From: Piper betle
Taxonomy: Eukaryota; Streptophyta; Magnoliopsida; Piperales; Piperaceae
DNA: 64,000 nt
Direction of reading: 5' to 3'
NCBI GenBank assembly: GCA_033002965.1
Contig: JAURVB010002719.1
Span: 124,001-188,000 of the forward strand
Positions 1 to 12,950 of this stretch are shown one piece after another. Position 1 is the stretch's first letter, and every line of letters begins with the position of its first letter. Made by a program: the position numbers and the translations under genes. The notes below the pieces were generated by a model. The model was not told where the DNA came from, ran no database searches, and saw only the letters and a program-made list of their open reading frames with translations.

Positions 1-80
1 GCCAGAAAACACGAGTACCCAAAAGGGGGAAGTTGGTGGGTCGAGCACTCGTGACTGCTGCATGAAGAGGCGCTGAAACG

Positions 81-2807
81 ATGAGAGATGAGAACCAGAA
101 GAAGAGCAAGGTCTCTTATAGTTACTCTTTCTGTTTTTTACGTCTGATTTTTCATCGCTCTCTCTCTCTCTCTAGTTTTTTTTGATCGGTTTCTTCTCTT
201 CATTTACAGCTATCATGGTCCAAGACTTTGATCAGGAAGTGGTTCAATATCAAGGGCAAAACAGAGGATTTTTATGCAGATGATGTTGCTCGGGGAGGTG
301 GGTCTATTCTCTCTCTCTAAACTTAGTCGCTTTTTATCTAATATATATATTATTGTGCTTATTGACTTCAGGTTGTTTCTACTTGCTACTTGTAAGAGGA
401 TTATTCTTGTCATGTTGATATCCTCCAAATATCTCTGTAAATGTGTGAATGAATGATGAGTTTGATGCGCACAACATCGATTAATCAACAGCTTTATTCA
501 ACTTTTTTGATGCTCTTTTTTTTCCAGGTGGGGATTTTGAATGGGCAAGGACCAGTTTCTCTGAAAGGGAGGCGTGCACTCTAAAGAAAAGTAAGACGCA
601 TCATACCCCCTCTTTGTAAGCTGTGTCCCCTTTGTGTGGAATTAACTGATATTTCCCGTTTGGGTCTACAGAGCGAGTGGTTAATAATAACAACCACCCT
701 GGAAGAGCTCGCCATGGCATGATTCATTTAGATGCACAACAAGTCATCGATGTCCAGGAGTTCAGGTGTGGCATGTTCCATGATTCCATCTGCCATTTAT
801 GGGATAATAATAGTCCCCATTTTCCCTTTTGTGAAACAGAAATTGACAGTCCTTATTTGTTTAACTGTTTGTTTGGTAACTCCCTAAGACTTTTTGTGGC
901 AACATGGAACGTGGGCGGGAAATCTCCTCCAAGTCATTTGAATCTTGAGGACTGGCTCCATACTTCCCCCCTGCTGATATCTATGTTATTGGGTATTTTT
1001 CTCTAGCTTAATCGTCTCTTGTTGGCTTCCTGAAATGGCTTTGTTGCAGCCAAGTAACAATTTGTCACTGATTGTTTGGTGCCAATTTGTCAGGTTTCAA
1101 GAAATTGTACCTCTAAATGCTGGAAATGTTTTGGGTGCTGAGGATAATGGACCGGCAAAAAAATGGTTAGCTCTCATTAGGAAAACATTAAACAATCTTC
1201 CAGACACAAGTGGATCCTCTGGTTACCATACTCCCTCACCCGCTACTAATCCCTTAGTGGAACTTGATGCTGACTTTGAAGGTTCGTCTCGGCATAAGAC
1301 TTCGTCATTCTTCCATCGTCGATCTTTCCAGTCCTTCAGCCGGAGCTTGAGAATGGACAATGACATAGCAGTTTCTCAACCTTGGCAAGATCGAAGGTTT
1401 AGTGTATGCGATCGCGTAATTTATAGTCACAGACCAAGCGATTATGATTCAAATTTTAGGTCTGGTGGCTCATCTGATGATGAAAATGGTCCTTTTGAAT
1501 CACCAAGGACCAGTGGCTTTTTCTCGCCCATGTCCTACTCCATAGCTGCTTCTATGGAAGAGAGGGAGAGATCATTGTCTGGTTCTTCAAGGTATTGTCT
1601 GCTGGCAAGCAAACAAATGGTTGGGATATTTCTTACAGTTTGGGTACGGAGTGATTTGAGAGGTGGTTGCAAGAACTTGAAAGTCTCTTGCGTTGGCCGT
1701 GGACTGATGGGCTATCTCGGAAACAAAGTAAGTTCTTGAATGGTGAATTTTACTTTTTATCTTGGAGCATATTTCTGGATTAACCTCACTCTTATGGTGG
1801 CAATGTGCTGATCTGTGAATTAATTGTAGGGCTCCATCTCGATCAGTATGTCTTTGCGAGAAACCAGCTTTTGTTTCGTTTGTACTCACTTAACCTCTGG
1901 GCAAAAGGAGGGAGATGAGCTAAGAAGAAACTCAGATGTGATGGAAATTCTGAGAAAGACAAGGTTTCCCCCAGTTCATGGTGTTGGAACAGAAAAGTCT
2001 CCTGAAACTATTCTTCAACATGAGTAAGAATTTGAATTAAATAAATTCTGTGTTACTTAATAATGTAGCAGCCTGAAGTAATACCATTTTAACTTGTTGA
2101 TGGCTCCTTTAAACTTGATAGTCGAGTTATTTGGTTGGGCGACTTAAATTACCGCATTGCACTTTCTTACCGTGCTGCAAAGGCTTTTGTTGAAATGCAT
2201 AACTGGAGAGCTTTATTGGAGAATGATCAGGTGAGAATGTATTCCTGCAAAACTCTTCTGTTCTATAGGTAAAAGTATGGGGGGAATTGTTGTTTAGGTC
2301 ATGCCAAGTTCCCAGCTAAATTGTAACTGACTTTTTCCCAGCTTCGAATTGAGCAGAAACATGGTCGAGTCTTTCAGGGTTGGAAGGAAGGAAAAATTTA
2401 CTTCCCTCCAACTTATAAATATTCCAATAATTCAGATAGATATACTGGAGATCGTATATATCCAAAAGAAAAACGGCGAACACCTGCATGGTAATAGAGA
2501 TGTTGCAAGTTAATCTTCTAATCAAGGACCATTTTTCTATCAGCATTTTCTTAGGGGCATTCTGTTAAATGTTTTGTGAAGGTGTGATCGCATCTTATGG
2601 TGTGGACGGGGGCTCAATCAGTTATCTTATGTTCGTGGGGAGTCAAAATTTTCAGACCACAGACCAGTTTACAGTATATTTGTGGCTGAAGTTGAATCTT
2701 TAAACCAAATGGGCATGGAGAAAAACATGAATTGTTCTAGCTCTAGGGTTGAAGTTGAAGAATTGCTACCACATTCACAGGGGTATACCGAACTTAGATT
2801 CTTCTAA
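81..2807 (+). CDS. Type I inositol polyphosphate 5-phosphatase, ten coding exons, one apparent 1-base deletion
   Basis: The family removes the 5-phosphate from soluble inositol phosphates (some members also from phosphoinositides), lowering InsP3/calcium signalling. The exons I can join are 81-110, 210-297, 528-590, 672-765, 889-992, 1094-1727, 1830-2023, 2122-2230, 2342-2490 and 2582-2807 (TAA); all introns are GT-AG. The start is the ATG at 81, because exon 1 ([10 protein letters not shown]) runs in phase into the typical plant N-terminus ([14 protein letters not shown]). Catalytic-domain motifs are [13 protein letters not shown], then WLGDLNYR (about residues 407-414), PAWCDRILW (about 487-495) and SDHRPV (about 513-518). 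The exons sum to 1691 nt, one short of 564 codons: the C run at 966-971 has six C where the family reading ([12 protein letters not shown]) needs seven. With that base the product is 563 aa, a normal length for the plant At5PTase1/2 type. Family assignment is very sure. Whether the frameshift is real is not. Confidence 0.93.
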
Positions 2808-5712
2808 CTGAGGTAAATGTGTGAGGTGTGGTATTGTTTCTTGTTTGCTTATGTGACATTTTAAGTTTTCGTTCTTATCTATGGGCTAAAATCTATGCTC
2901 CACAACTTCCAAATGATGCACTATATCCAACATTTGAACATAGAACATTGTTTTTGAGTCATTGAAATGAAATGCAGTGAAAATTTGTCTGTTATTAAGA
3001 GAAGTCTCATTCTGTATGGATAACAGTTGTGGCAACTGCCTTGTTTCAATAATTTTTGTTATGTCATTTTTTGTTTGGATTGTCTGCATCTATTCAGTTT
3101 GCTTGAACAAGTTTGTATATTGTAGAAGCTCATGTAAATCTTGTTCATTTGCAGGTAAGAAGCCTCTTGGTTGCCTCTGGAAATTATATTACATTGTATA
3201 GGTGGGTTATCCTGCTGCTATTATTTTGGTTCTTCTATTCTTTGTCTGTCATAGTAACTAGGAATAGCTCCTCTTAACGGAGTTTCAATTTTTGACAAGA
3301 TTAAGTATGCGATGGATCTATTCTTGGACAATGACTGCAATTTGTACATACAAGAGATGTCTAAAATTCACATGGCTGCTTGTGATCTTGACTCACAAAA
3401 TACCACCCAAATTGTGGGTTACAGATGAAAATTAGATTGTTCTTTGAGGATCAATCCGTGTGAACTACTTGCATCGGAATGGCTAGAGTTGTTGTGATGA
3501 AAGAACAGTGCGAGAGGTTTGAATTAAGGTCATGACTAACGCATTTTGTGCTGATTAATTGTAAGTGTAGGATGATTCTTTGGAAGAAGCTGTCGTTAAA
3601 GTTTGACATAGTGATAGGTGACTTGGAAATAATGCAGTTGATCATTTTTTCAATGGAAAGTGAAAAGCTGATGACAGAATGTACACTCCATTATTAGCAT
3701 TTTAATGAGCGAAATTTGTTCTTCCTCATTTTCCCATTTCGTGGTGAACTTTCATTATTGCTTGCGATATTTGTGATGATGCATCTCTAGCACTAGATAA
3801 CAAAATATCATAGGGTTTGTCATATTGGATTCAACATTTTCAAAATTTATCACTTCTTCTCTTTGTTGTGATGTAGAGATGTTTTTCTTTTAATAAACAT
3901 GAACTTTGAGCAAAAGCTCGTGTTCGCGTTGTTTGGCACTCGATTCAAACATTGATTTTTTTTTAAAAAAAAACATTTAATTCCTTTTCCTAACAATGTA
4001 GAGCTTTTATGATAAATGGATAAATGGTTGAAGTACTTAAATCTAGATTAAAGAATGGCGATTGAATCCAAGTATATACTACAGAGGAATATTAATTTGC
4101 CTCATTTGTTAATGCCCAATGATTATATTTCAGGAGCTTTGTTGGTGCTAAGCTGTAATTTGCAGATTTGAACAAGTCAAGCCTCTTAGGGCTGTTAGCT
4201 TTCTTTAACGGCAGGATACGGAAAGCCTTCTACGATAAAATGAGATAGTAACATGAGGTACATGAAGTCGAAAATGAAGATTATCAATTGATTTGAACCT
4301 AACATGACTTACCCCATTTTGCATGATTGATTAGTACTTTTTAGTCTTAGCTAGAGATATATAGTAGTTCATCAATGGTTACCATTATAGTTTTAAATAT
4401 TGTTCTATGCTCAATTGGGCCTAATCAGGTTCTCAGTAGGATTTAAAGCATTATATAGGATTTAATAACATATTAATAAATAACTCTTTTAAAAAAAGTA
4501 AATGGGTCTTGTTTTATATTTAAATTTCGATCTCATGATCTAAAATGTTTAAAAACAATTATTAAAGGCTTATTTTAAAGAAATCTTTTTAAAGGATCAA
4601 TTACCATTTTATCTTGATGACTTGTAATAGTTGCTTAAATCTTAATATCATTTTTGTTTTATTTCCTGAAAGTCATTAATTCTTTTTCCTAAACAAGAAA
4701 TCATTCTTCATTGATGATAAAAAAAAACCTAGCAACTATTTTTTTAGTTGTAGTTATTAATAATAAGTTCATCAATTAAAAAAAATTTGAGCGGACGCAC
4801 AGCTTGATGGACACCATTAGGAACCAAAACCATCTATCTACGTCGTGGGTTGCCGTACCAGCAGTAAATGCGTTTTGAATTTACAGTTTGTCACTCTTGT
4901 TTCATGTATATGGGCTACTAAAAGAGCACCTCTCTATTTCAAAATTAAAAAAAAAAAAAAAACACTACCCTTCTACGCTCCTCCCTCAGTGGTGAGCAAT
5001 CCGGATTGACTTGAACCGGCCCAAAACATTACTAATATCCCTGTTGCCGTTTTGCCAATAATTGGATTAAGAAAATTAGAGAATAATTAGTATCTTAAAT
5101 ATAAATTGACTTTAATACCGAGCGTTGGACTGCACGGATAAGTAGATAATAAGGATATTTTTGTCCATATAAAAAAAATTATAACCATACGACTTGAATG
5201 AGTAGCCAGAATTGATGAACCCACTGACATTCTTATATAATAATGCAGCTGATACAAAGGTTCCTAAGAAAATTAACCCAATTGGTTTGCATGATGACAT
5301 GGATCCGACTCAAGCTACGTTTAGCATCATCCTATTTGTGTTGGTATTTTAATTTGATTATATGCCGGGTTGGACTAAGTGGTCCAACAATAATTCAACT
5401 TATTTGAGAGCAATTCCTCGTCCGGAAGCTGTCATTGTAGGGGATGATTGATCATGGCCCTAGCTCCTTTAATTCACCGGAAGAATGTAACCATGGATAA
5501 GGACGGCCCCCGTTTCTCGTTTTCCACTAACTAAAGCCCATGCCGTAGCTTTGCAAGTGAGGAGCCAACATGTTAGCAATCGGAGGAAGGCAAAGCACAC
5601 AATCGACCGCCCAACTAAGGCCGTGGTCCCCCCGAGACATTAATTGTAGATGTTAATTCTGAGGTTGAAGTCCAACAACTTGCACTGGTATGCAATGAAT
5701 GGGAGTCCGATA

Positions 5713-5730
5713 GGCACGTACGTACGTGCC
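5713..5730. promoter_or_regulatory. 18-bp perfect palindrome with overlapping ACGT cores
   Basis: GGCACGTACGTACGTGCC reads the same on both strands and contains three overlapping ACGT tetramers, two of them within CACGT. ACGT cores are bound by plant bZIP and related factors. No promoter can be assigned here: the nearest gene, the phosphatase, ends 2.9 kb upstream. The role is an open guess. Confidence 0.3.
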
Positions 5731-5879
5731 CTGCCATAATCATCTTGTACTTTATTTATATGCCACTTGGCAATCTGTAGTTGATGCAAACATGGGTCTC
5801 GGTTTGGTGAATTTTGGTTCACATAAATTAAAATTGTTTTGGGATCACCGAAATTGTTGTGGGAGAGGCTGCAGAGGAC

Positions 5880-6300
5880 AAAGTTCAGCACCTGATGGGC
5901 GGTGAGGCGGCCGACGGGGACGACGAGTACGTGGGTGTTGTGTCGAGCACTTCAACACATTAACCTGTTATACCGATCGTTGTTCGTCCCCACCGGTCGA
6001 CCACACCAAGGTTGAGTAGGCACGACCATAGCTCACCGCCGTGTGTGGTGAGGTCCTGACAGTCGCGGCAGCTAAAGTCAGCCCCGGGCACTGCCTCCTC
6101 GGCCACCAGCCCCTCTATGAAGGGGAGCGTGGTCAGTTGTCGGCGTCGACCGCATCCACATCGCACTTCGGATTGGACTTGAGCAGTGCTAACGGCGCCA
6201 CGGCGAGCGCCATTGATGCGCTTGACGAGACCGTGGCTTGTTGGGGAGTCATGGGGATGCGCGAGGTCGTTGGGTAGTGAATCGGATGAGCAGTGTTGGA
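5880..6300. other. GC-rich island with open frames on both strands, origin unknown
   Basis: Base composition rises abruptly compared with the AT-rich flanks, and CpG is frequent. Open frames of 60-78 codons occur on both strands, none resembling a known domain. It may be a captured gene fragment or a decayed element. I do not call a gene. Confidence 0.3.
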
Positions 6301-6728
6301 TGCAAGACTTTTGGCCAAACCAAAATAATTTTAATTTTAACCCAAACCCATGAGCATTGATCGTAGTTAGTTGCCAAGTGGTGAATCTGATAATCAGCAG
6401 GCACGTAGGTGCCCATGATGTGGAATCGTATCCTTCCTTTCCTTGGGTTCAATGTTTCTTTCACTTTAGTAAATGTACGGTTAAAAACTAAAAAAATTTA
6501 TAAACTCTACTCTCTACTGTTTTGAAATTCTCAGTTACACATAGTATCGTTGCTGACCCGACTTGCCACAAATCAAATACGGAAATTAAAGCTGACCTCT
6601 AATTACAATATAGTGTTAGAGACGATCTAAACCTTATTTTGTGCTAATTTTTTGTTTGGTGATTGCTGCTAATGATGACAAGTAAATATGGCGCATGCTG
6701 ACACGCGACACGAACAATTGGATGTCTC

Positions 6729-6922
6729 TGAGAGAATTTCATAAATTTTGCTTGTTTTTCAATAAAGCAGATCAATTCCTTTTTTATGTACAAAAAAAAT
6801 GAGGCATAGAGCAAGCTACACCGACTCAGCTAAAAACCAAAATTCACGTAAGTTACTGCAATAATAATAGATACTATAAAGTTACATTTTTTATCGTCGA
6901 CTATCTCTCAGCATCCCTCTCA
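6729..6922 (-). repeat. 3' LTR remnant of the decayed copia element
   Basis: This 194-bp block aligns with 20525-20706 along its length. Shared landmarks include TGAGAGAATTT at the left edge, ACTGCA(A/G)TAATAA, TTACATTTTTTA and CTATCTCTCA. Its position just beyond the RNase H fragment, in the right orientation, supports the LTR call. Confidence 0.55.
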
Positions 6923-6959
6923 AGCTAGACATTGAGTGAGTGCCGAGCTTGAATAAAAT

Positions 6960-7690
6960 TTTATTGAATGGTTGACGGAGAAGAAGTTCAGTAAAAATAT
7001 CAGCTAACTGGTTTGAGTAGAAACGCATCTTGTTTCAAAATGTTCATAGCAACTTGTTCTCCTATATAGTGATAATCAATCTCCACATGTTTGGTGCGCG
7101 TATAAAAGACTAGATTGATGGTGAGATGCAAAGCACTTAGATTGTCACAATAGAGGCCATGAACATTAGTAATAGGAATAAACAGACCGAACAACAAATA
7201 ACATGGCCAATTAAGCTCTGTTGCACCTAGCTCCATATTCGGCCTAAGTACTTGATATATATATACCATTGATTGTCTCTTCGCAGACCAAGAAAGATCA
7301 TTATCCCCAATAGATGTACAATATCCAGTAGTTGATATCCTTGTCAATGAACATCTTGCCCAATTAGAATATGAAAAAGCCTTGAGTTGAAAATCTGTAT
7401 TGGCAGTGATAAAATTAGCCATAGTCCAATGTGCCCTTCAAGCATTTGAGTATTCCCTTCACTTGAAGAGAGTGGAAAACACATGGAGTCCGCATTTGCT
7501 GGCAGACAGTTAACTGCATAGGAGATATCAGGTCTTCTAAATGTCTAGGTACTGAAGGAAGACAACAATTGCACGATAAAATGTCCGATCAGAAAAAGGT
7601 GGAGATGTACGAGGTACGCTGAATGTAGAAGCTATTAGAGTAGACGGTGATTTGCAATCAATTAACCCGGCTTTTGAAGTCTAGGTGAGA
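6960..7690 (-). pseudogene. Copia RT C-terminal part and RNase H, decayed
   Basis: In minus orientation the reading contains YRAIVVFLQYL, matching the usual YRSIVGxLQYL after the copia RT. Then come a frameshifted TRPDISYAVN-like stretch and the RNase H region: STTGYCTSIGDNDLSWSAKRQ, ELNWPCYLL, YCDNLSALHLTINLVF and TKHVEIDYHYIGEQVA. One open stretch (7422-7000) is 140 codons; the rest is reached only by shifting frame. RNase H degrades the RNA of the RNA-DNA hybrid in reverse transcription. This fragment cannot be functional. Confidence 0.85.
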
Positions 7691-10600
7691 GCTAGTTATA
7701 AAAATTCAATCAAATAGTTAGATCATTACATTCCTCAAGGTCTAATAATAATCACAAAAATGGACTAACATAATGAAAATGATTTAAACAAATTAAGTAC
7801 AAAAAAGAAAGTCACAAATATATGATCAAGTTAAAGCACAAAAAAATAAACACAATCTATATATGAGCAAGACAATTTACAAATTATATGAACTCAATTA
7901 ACTAGTGTTGTGTGAGGCACAAGTTCAATCTCTAGTTGCTAAATGTGTCGGAGAACAAGTCAAAACCATATAAATAACAAAGAAGTCTTAAACTTGTTTA
8001 TACTTAACTTTCAATCGTAACCAAAGTCAAACTAAAGGAAGTTAAGTAAGTGTAAAACCCACGATTCGAGTCAGGGTTTTATATTTAGAACCAGTCGGTT
8101 CGACCGTTATTTTCGAGTCGAGTCAGTTTCAGAACACGTGTACTGAGCCGACGCCGGTCTCGTGTATGAGCCATAAGGGTCATGTGTACCCCAAGTATAT
8201 GATGATAACGTCATGAACACAGCAGAAAAGAATGAGTTATCAGAATATATGAGAGTATGCAGTTTATTTTTTTATTTTGATATATAATGGATCATAGAAT
8301 TAGTTTTAGGCCGTTACCCGCGTTAGGACGCGTTACGGGCATTTTGGGTGGGTTGATAGTTCTAGAGTATATCATTATGATTTTTTTAGTGTTGTTTTAT
8401 TTTATGGGATTTTCCCCATATTTTTTGGAATTTTTTTACGATTTAAATATTATTTTTGACTCGAGTCGGAGATGAGTCAAGTAATATTTACGACTTTGCC
8501 ACCACACACCCCCGCGCCCTTCTTTTCTTCCCCAAACCCTCGCCCGACGCTGCCCTTGTGCGCGTCGCCGCTGCCACTGCCGGCGCCGCCCGGCCGCCGA
8601 TCGCCTCCCCCTAGCTCCGCCACGACGTTGCCGTGCCGCCCCGACCAGCCCCGGCCGCTGCCAAGCCGCCGCGACGCCGGAATCTGCTCGCCTAGCGCCG
8701 CGGCTACATTTCGGTCGCGTCGCCGATTCCGCCGCCGGTGACCATCGCCACCACGATCAGGTGGTCGCCTCAGCACCCTCGACCACCCAGTGACCCTTCC
8801 TAACCGGAGCGAAGGCCGTCGCCGCCGTGGCCGGCCAGATCTAGCCACCATCACCATAGCCTCTGTTTTAGCCATTTTCCGGCGAGCCACTGCCTCGGCC
8901 GACCATGTCGACATCGTGGATGTGTCGGGCTCGCCGAGCCGGTTCCAATGGTACCCTATATGACCCCTATCCAGCTAGTAGACGCCGCCGGTAATTGTCG
9001 CCAGAAAACTGCCAGAAGGTTGCCGGAAAACCACTGAAGCCGCCGGAAAATCGGGTTCGCTGGAATTTGTTGGATCTTCCAAGGAGTTCATCCAGTCGAT
9101 CCCGATTGAATGTCGGACGCCGATGAGGGCCGAATTCGAGCTCCGAGACGCGTGACGGAACCCTAGCCGTCGCCGATTGCCGATGACGTGAGGTATAATT
9201 ACCTCCGAATTTATAATTTAAACTTGATGATTTTTAGCATAGCATGCTAGGGTTGGTTTATTGATGTGATTAATGTTTAATGATGGATGAAACGATGAGT
9301 TGCATAATGAGATTAAGTGTGAATGAAGAGTAAGTGATCTAATGAAGTAGATCAGGTCAGAGCATGATAAGTGACCACGACATAAGTTACAGACACGTAA
9401 TAAAATTCATATGAATAGGATGAGCTAGGATTAATTAATTTTTATGATTTTCTAATTGTTATGTTGATGGATACTTGCATTGTGATTGTGATGTTATTGA
9501 GTTTGATGCATCATTTAGTTAGCGAGCGTTAGTATTTAGTTTTGATGTGTAGGTACGGAGTAGGAGCTCGCCGCCTAGGTGCGATGACACGCTTGGAGCT
9601 TCTACCAGGTCCATTTAGGACTCGTTTGTTTTACTCTTTTCTATTGTATGTTTATTTTAATGTCTACAGGACGAGTTAAGTGGCGCTCTATCGGATCCCA
9701 ATTAACTCGGGCCATTTAATCGAATAGTTTTCCGGATTAATAACCCCTCGAGGATGAGATCCCTCGAGGATGATTTCTAAAACAAGATCCACCACAAGTT
9801 GCCTTTGGGCCTATTATATAAATCCCTACCCAGCCCTATATATATGTAGTTTTCGTGTTTTCAGTGAGATGAGAGATGGAGAAATCGACTGCACGTACCA
9901 TGCAGAAGATGCCGTGACAGTCAAAGCGGGCTCTGGATTAGTGCCAGCGGACTGTTCCATTCCCGAGGGATCCTGACAACTCCGCGTTTGAGTTCCTCAC
10001 ACCCGGAGAACGTGGAGGTTTACGGGTACTGTTTAGTACAGCGCATATCCGGAGTTGTTTTTCAAAGGATACTAAAGGCGACTGCCTGAGAGTACTCGGC
10101 CTTCGTGCTCAAGGCCAGGAGAAATATGGAGGTACAGAGAGGGCTTAGGATAAAGTTTCACGAGAGGTACTGAAAAAGAAGTACCGAGAGTGGCACAGTA
10201 CCAGCAGCAGATCAGTAAGTTCGGGATGCTACTGGGTCTGCAACCCAGTGGCTCCTCAGTAGTGCCCTTCAGAGTGTTCACGTGGAGTATATGATGTTTT
10301 CTTTCATATGAGAGTTTGTCTCATAGCCAGCTTGTTATAGTTATTTTATTTTTCGGACCAGTAGCACTTGTTACTGACGTGTTTTTATACTATATGTAGG
10401 CAATAATCATGAGTTGGAGGAGCCAACTTGGACGGAGGAGCAATGAGGTCTTGTGCACACACACATGTTAGATTTCTGAATGTTTAATATTGTATTATTA
10501 TGTTATTATATTGTGAATGACATGATTAAATGTTTGAGCATGATGATATGATGTGAATGAAATGCTAAGACACGATAACAGAATGCAAAAATATGATCAG

Positions 10601-12950
10601 AGTTGAGCAGCGGAAGTGTAGTGGGTTGAGACCCAAGCTTCAGAATGAATGCGTTATAACTGAGATTCTGGGTGATTGTTAATGCATGCCGATATGTTTG
10701 AATATATGATTTTGACAGGGTGGCTCCTAATTACACTTTTAGGGGAGACCCTATATGTTTTATTTCAGAATTTTTATCGTAATTGTAATGATGTGAAAAT
10801 TGGTTGCATGTCATCCATGTAGTATCCTGTTAGGGTTTTATGCATTCATACATACATATAGCAGTTGGATCTTCATCTTAAGATGCCGAGATTGGATCCG
10901 CACGAGTTAGGTTCGGGTTAGCCGACCTAACCGGGGCCTATAACATGCATGGGTTTGGTTCACGACTGTGAACCGGATTTGAGGTGTTACAGTAAGTGTG
11001 TAAACGAGCATATAATCAAATAAGTATAAGTACACACAAAGAGGAGAAAAGGTAAACGACAAATAGTTTTTTAAGAGATTCTTAATTTGGCACGTCCTCT
11101 CTTCTTACCCACCAAGTCCTTTGGTTGAGTAGATCTTCGTAGTTTCACTAAGGCAACCAACTTGTGTAACTTACAAGTTACAATAAAACCTCAATTATAA
11201 ACACTGAGTGTTAAGGAATCTTACACTTACAAACCTTCCTTCATGCACTCCGCACGTGTCATGAAAGCTTGTACTCCAACACCCTTGGAGCCTCTAACAA
11301 ACCTTCCTTTTCCAACGCCAAGTGTCAAGGTCTTTTGTGAGGTGGAAACTTTCCTCTCAAGCACCTTCCAAGTGCCAAGGAGTCTTCACACCAGCTCCAA
11401 TACCTTTAGAGCAACCACCTTAAAGCTACATTCCCTTTACAAGCTCACACTTTGAGCCAAGAGTATCTTCTTTTCCTAATACCTCTTCCTCAAAAGCCTA
11501 GGCTCTTACACACACTCTTAATACCTTGAGAGTTTACAAACAAGGTCAACACCTTGAGCAATCCTTCTCATATAATGATCTCATCTTTGTTTAAATATAA
11601 CCCACCTAGGAATACAAGCTAAAGATTATATTCATGCTCACAAAAGCGTGAGCTTCTTAATTCACACCAAGAAAGTCAACGGTTCAATCCATGATGTAAG
11701 GATTGTCCAAACCCACTCTCCCAAATCCTATTTATATGCTTTTCAAGCCTTTCTACCAAAGAAGGCCATTGGGACTCAATTCCTCATTTTTATCCCTAGC
11801 CAACAACTAAATTTCTGCAGTCTTCCATGCCGTTTGACTGCTAAACGATCGATTAATTGTCAACCAAATGATCACTTAAACCTTAGCCACGTCAGATTCT
11901 TTAGCATCAGCTGCTGAATGCACTATCGATTGTGTAACTAATCACCTTCCCGAACTTCTCTAATCCACTATCCATTCCTAAACTCCTTGATCGATTTCTA
12001 AGTCCCTGCCAAAGTCCCTTCAATTACCCAACATGCGACCAAATGTATGACAAACTCAATTGCTTCAAGTCTTCTTCTTCACAGCTCTTGACTCCGGTTG
12101 CCAAACCTTTGTTCGAAGTATAACTAAAGTTAGCTCCCACTTGGCTTCTCACCCAGCCGAAGGTCTTTGTTTATAGAATGCATGACCAAAGGTTAGCCAA
12201 AGGTCTATGCACCCTTCTTCCTTGCTGCACCACCATCCTTCCATATCTGACTCCTAACTGAATGTTTGACAGAAGTATTCTTTACTTTAACACTTCACTC
12301 CATTTTTCAATTTTCAACTGTTGGTTTGATCATTTGGACTTTTTCTCATTTGAAGACTTTATAAACTTGACTCCATTGATGATGAATGAACTCCAATGGT
12401 TGTGCTTAGAAAAACTTGCAAAGTTGTCTCATCTCCACATCTTTTGGTAAAGACAACCGCCATGTTGCTGTGAACTCTCTAAATAACTAGTGTCAATCTT
12501 AATGAAGCATTCTTTTGAGCTTGTCATGTTGATCTTCAAGATTTTAAATCTTCAAGCTCATCCCTTCTAGTCTATGCATCTTCATTACTTTGTACCTACA
12601 TAAGTGTTAGTCCAAAATAATACAAGATGCCATAATAAAAATAATGCAAATAATGCTCATGTCATGCAACCTATGGCAGACTAGAGATTGATAACATAAC
12701 ATGAGTTAGTCATTTTATTTATATATGATTATAGTTTGAAACTAATGAGATGTCTAAATGCTAGGCACTCATATCTCCCTTATATAGGGAACTCTTCCCC
12801 TAGACATGTACCCATTTACATACATTAACTCTCCCCTTATGCCATCTCAATAACCAAACTATTAGAAGGGAAGTATTACAAAACACATGCTTAGTTCTCT
12901 CACATGCTCTACTATGATCATGCATCCATTATAAATTGTTTCAATTAATC
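7690..12950. other. Insertion inside the copia element, unidentified apart from the nested solo LTR
   Basis: The copia reading stops near 7690 and resumes near 12950, so the DNA between is an insertion of about 5.3 kb. A solo LTR accounts for 8051-10991. That leaves about 0.36 kb on the left and 1.95 kb on the right with no protein similarity that I recognise. The right part (11000-12500) is rich in short motifs around ACACCTT and CTTGAG but has no clean repeat unit. Boundaries are approximate. Confidence 0.4.
8051..10991 (+). mobile_element. Solo LTR (copy 1), 2.94 kb, perfect 5-bp target duplication
   Basis: It starts TGTAAAACCC and ends GGTGTTACA (TG...CA ends typical of LTRs). It is flanked by GTAAG at 8046-8050 and again at 10992-10996. 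No gag or pol coding is present and no shorter direct repeats sit at its ends, so a solo LTR is the simplest reading. A very GC-rich stretch (about 8500-9180) gives open frames on both strands that I treat as composition artefacts. Relatives lie at 52909-55764, 21151-24250, 44714-46296, 28367-29215, 31738-32373 and 34880-35090. The + strand label only means same orientation as this copy. Confidence 0.8.

Larger units (their letters stand above)
2808..6728. other. 3' flank and intergenic region, no gene recognised
   Basis: This is mostly AT-rich sequence with poly-A/poly-T runs. The first few hundred bases after the stop are probably the 3' UTR of the phosphatase; the strings around 3150 resemble splice sites, so an alternative 3' exon is possible. 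I find no conserved protein in any frame. Two local features stand out: a perfect 18-bp palindrome at 5713-5730 built from ACGT cores, and a GC-rich island at about 5880-6300. Confidence 0.6.

Noticed and set aside
8472..8914. Open frames of 89 and 145 codons
   Set aside because: Same GC-rich zone of the LTR family, opposite strand copy.
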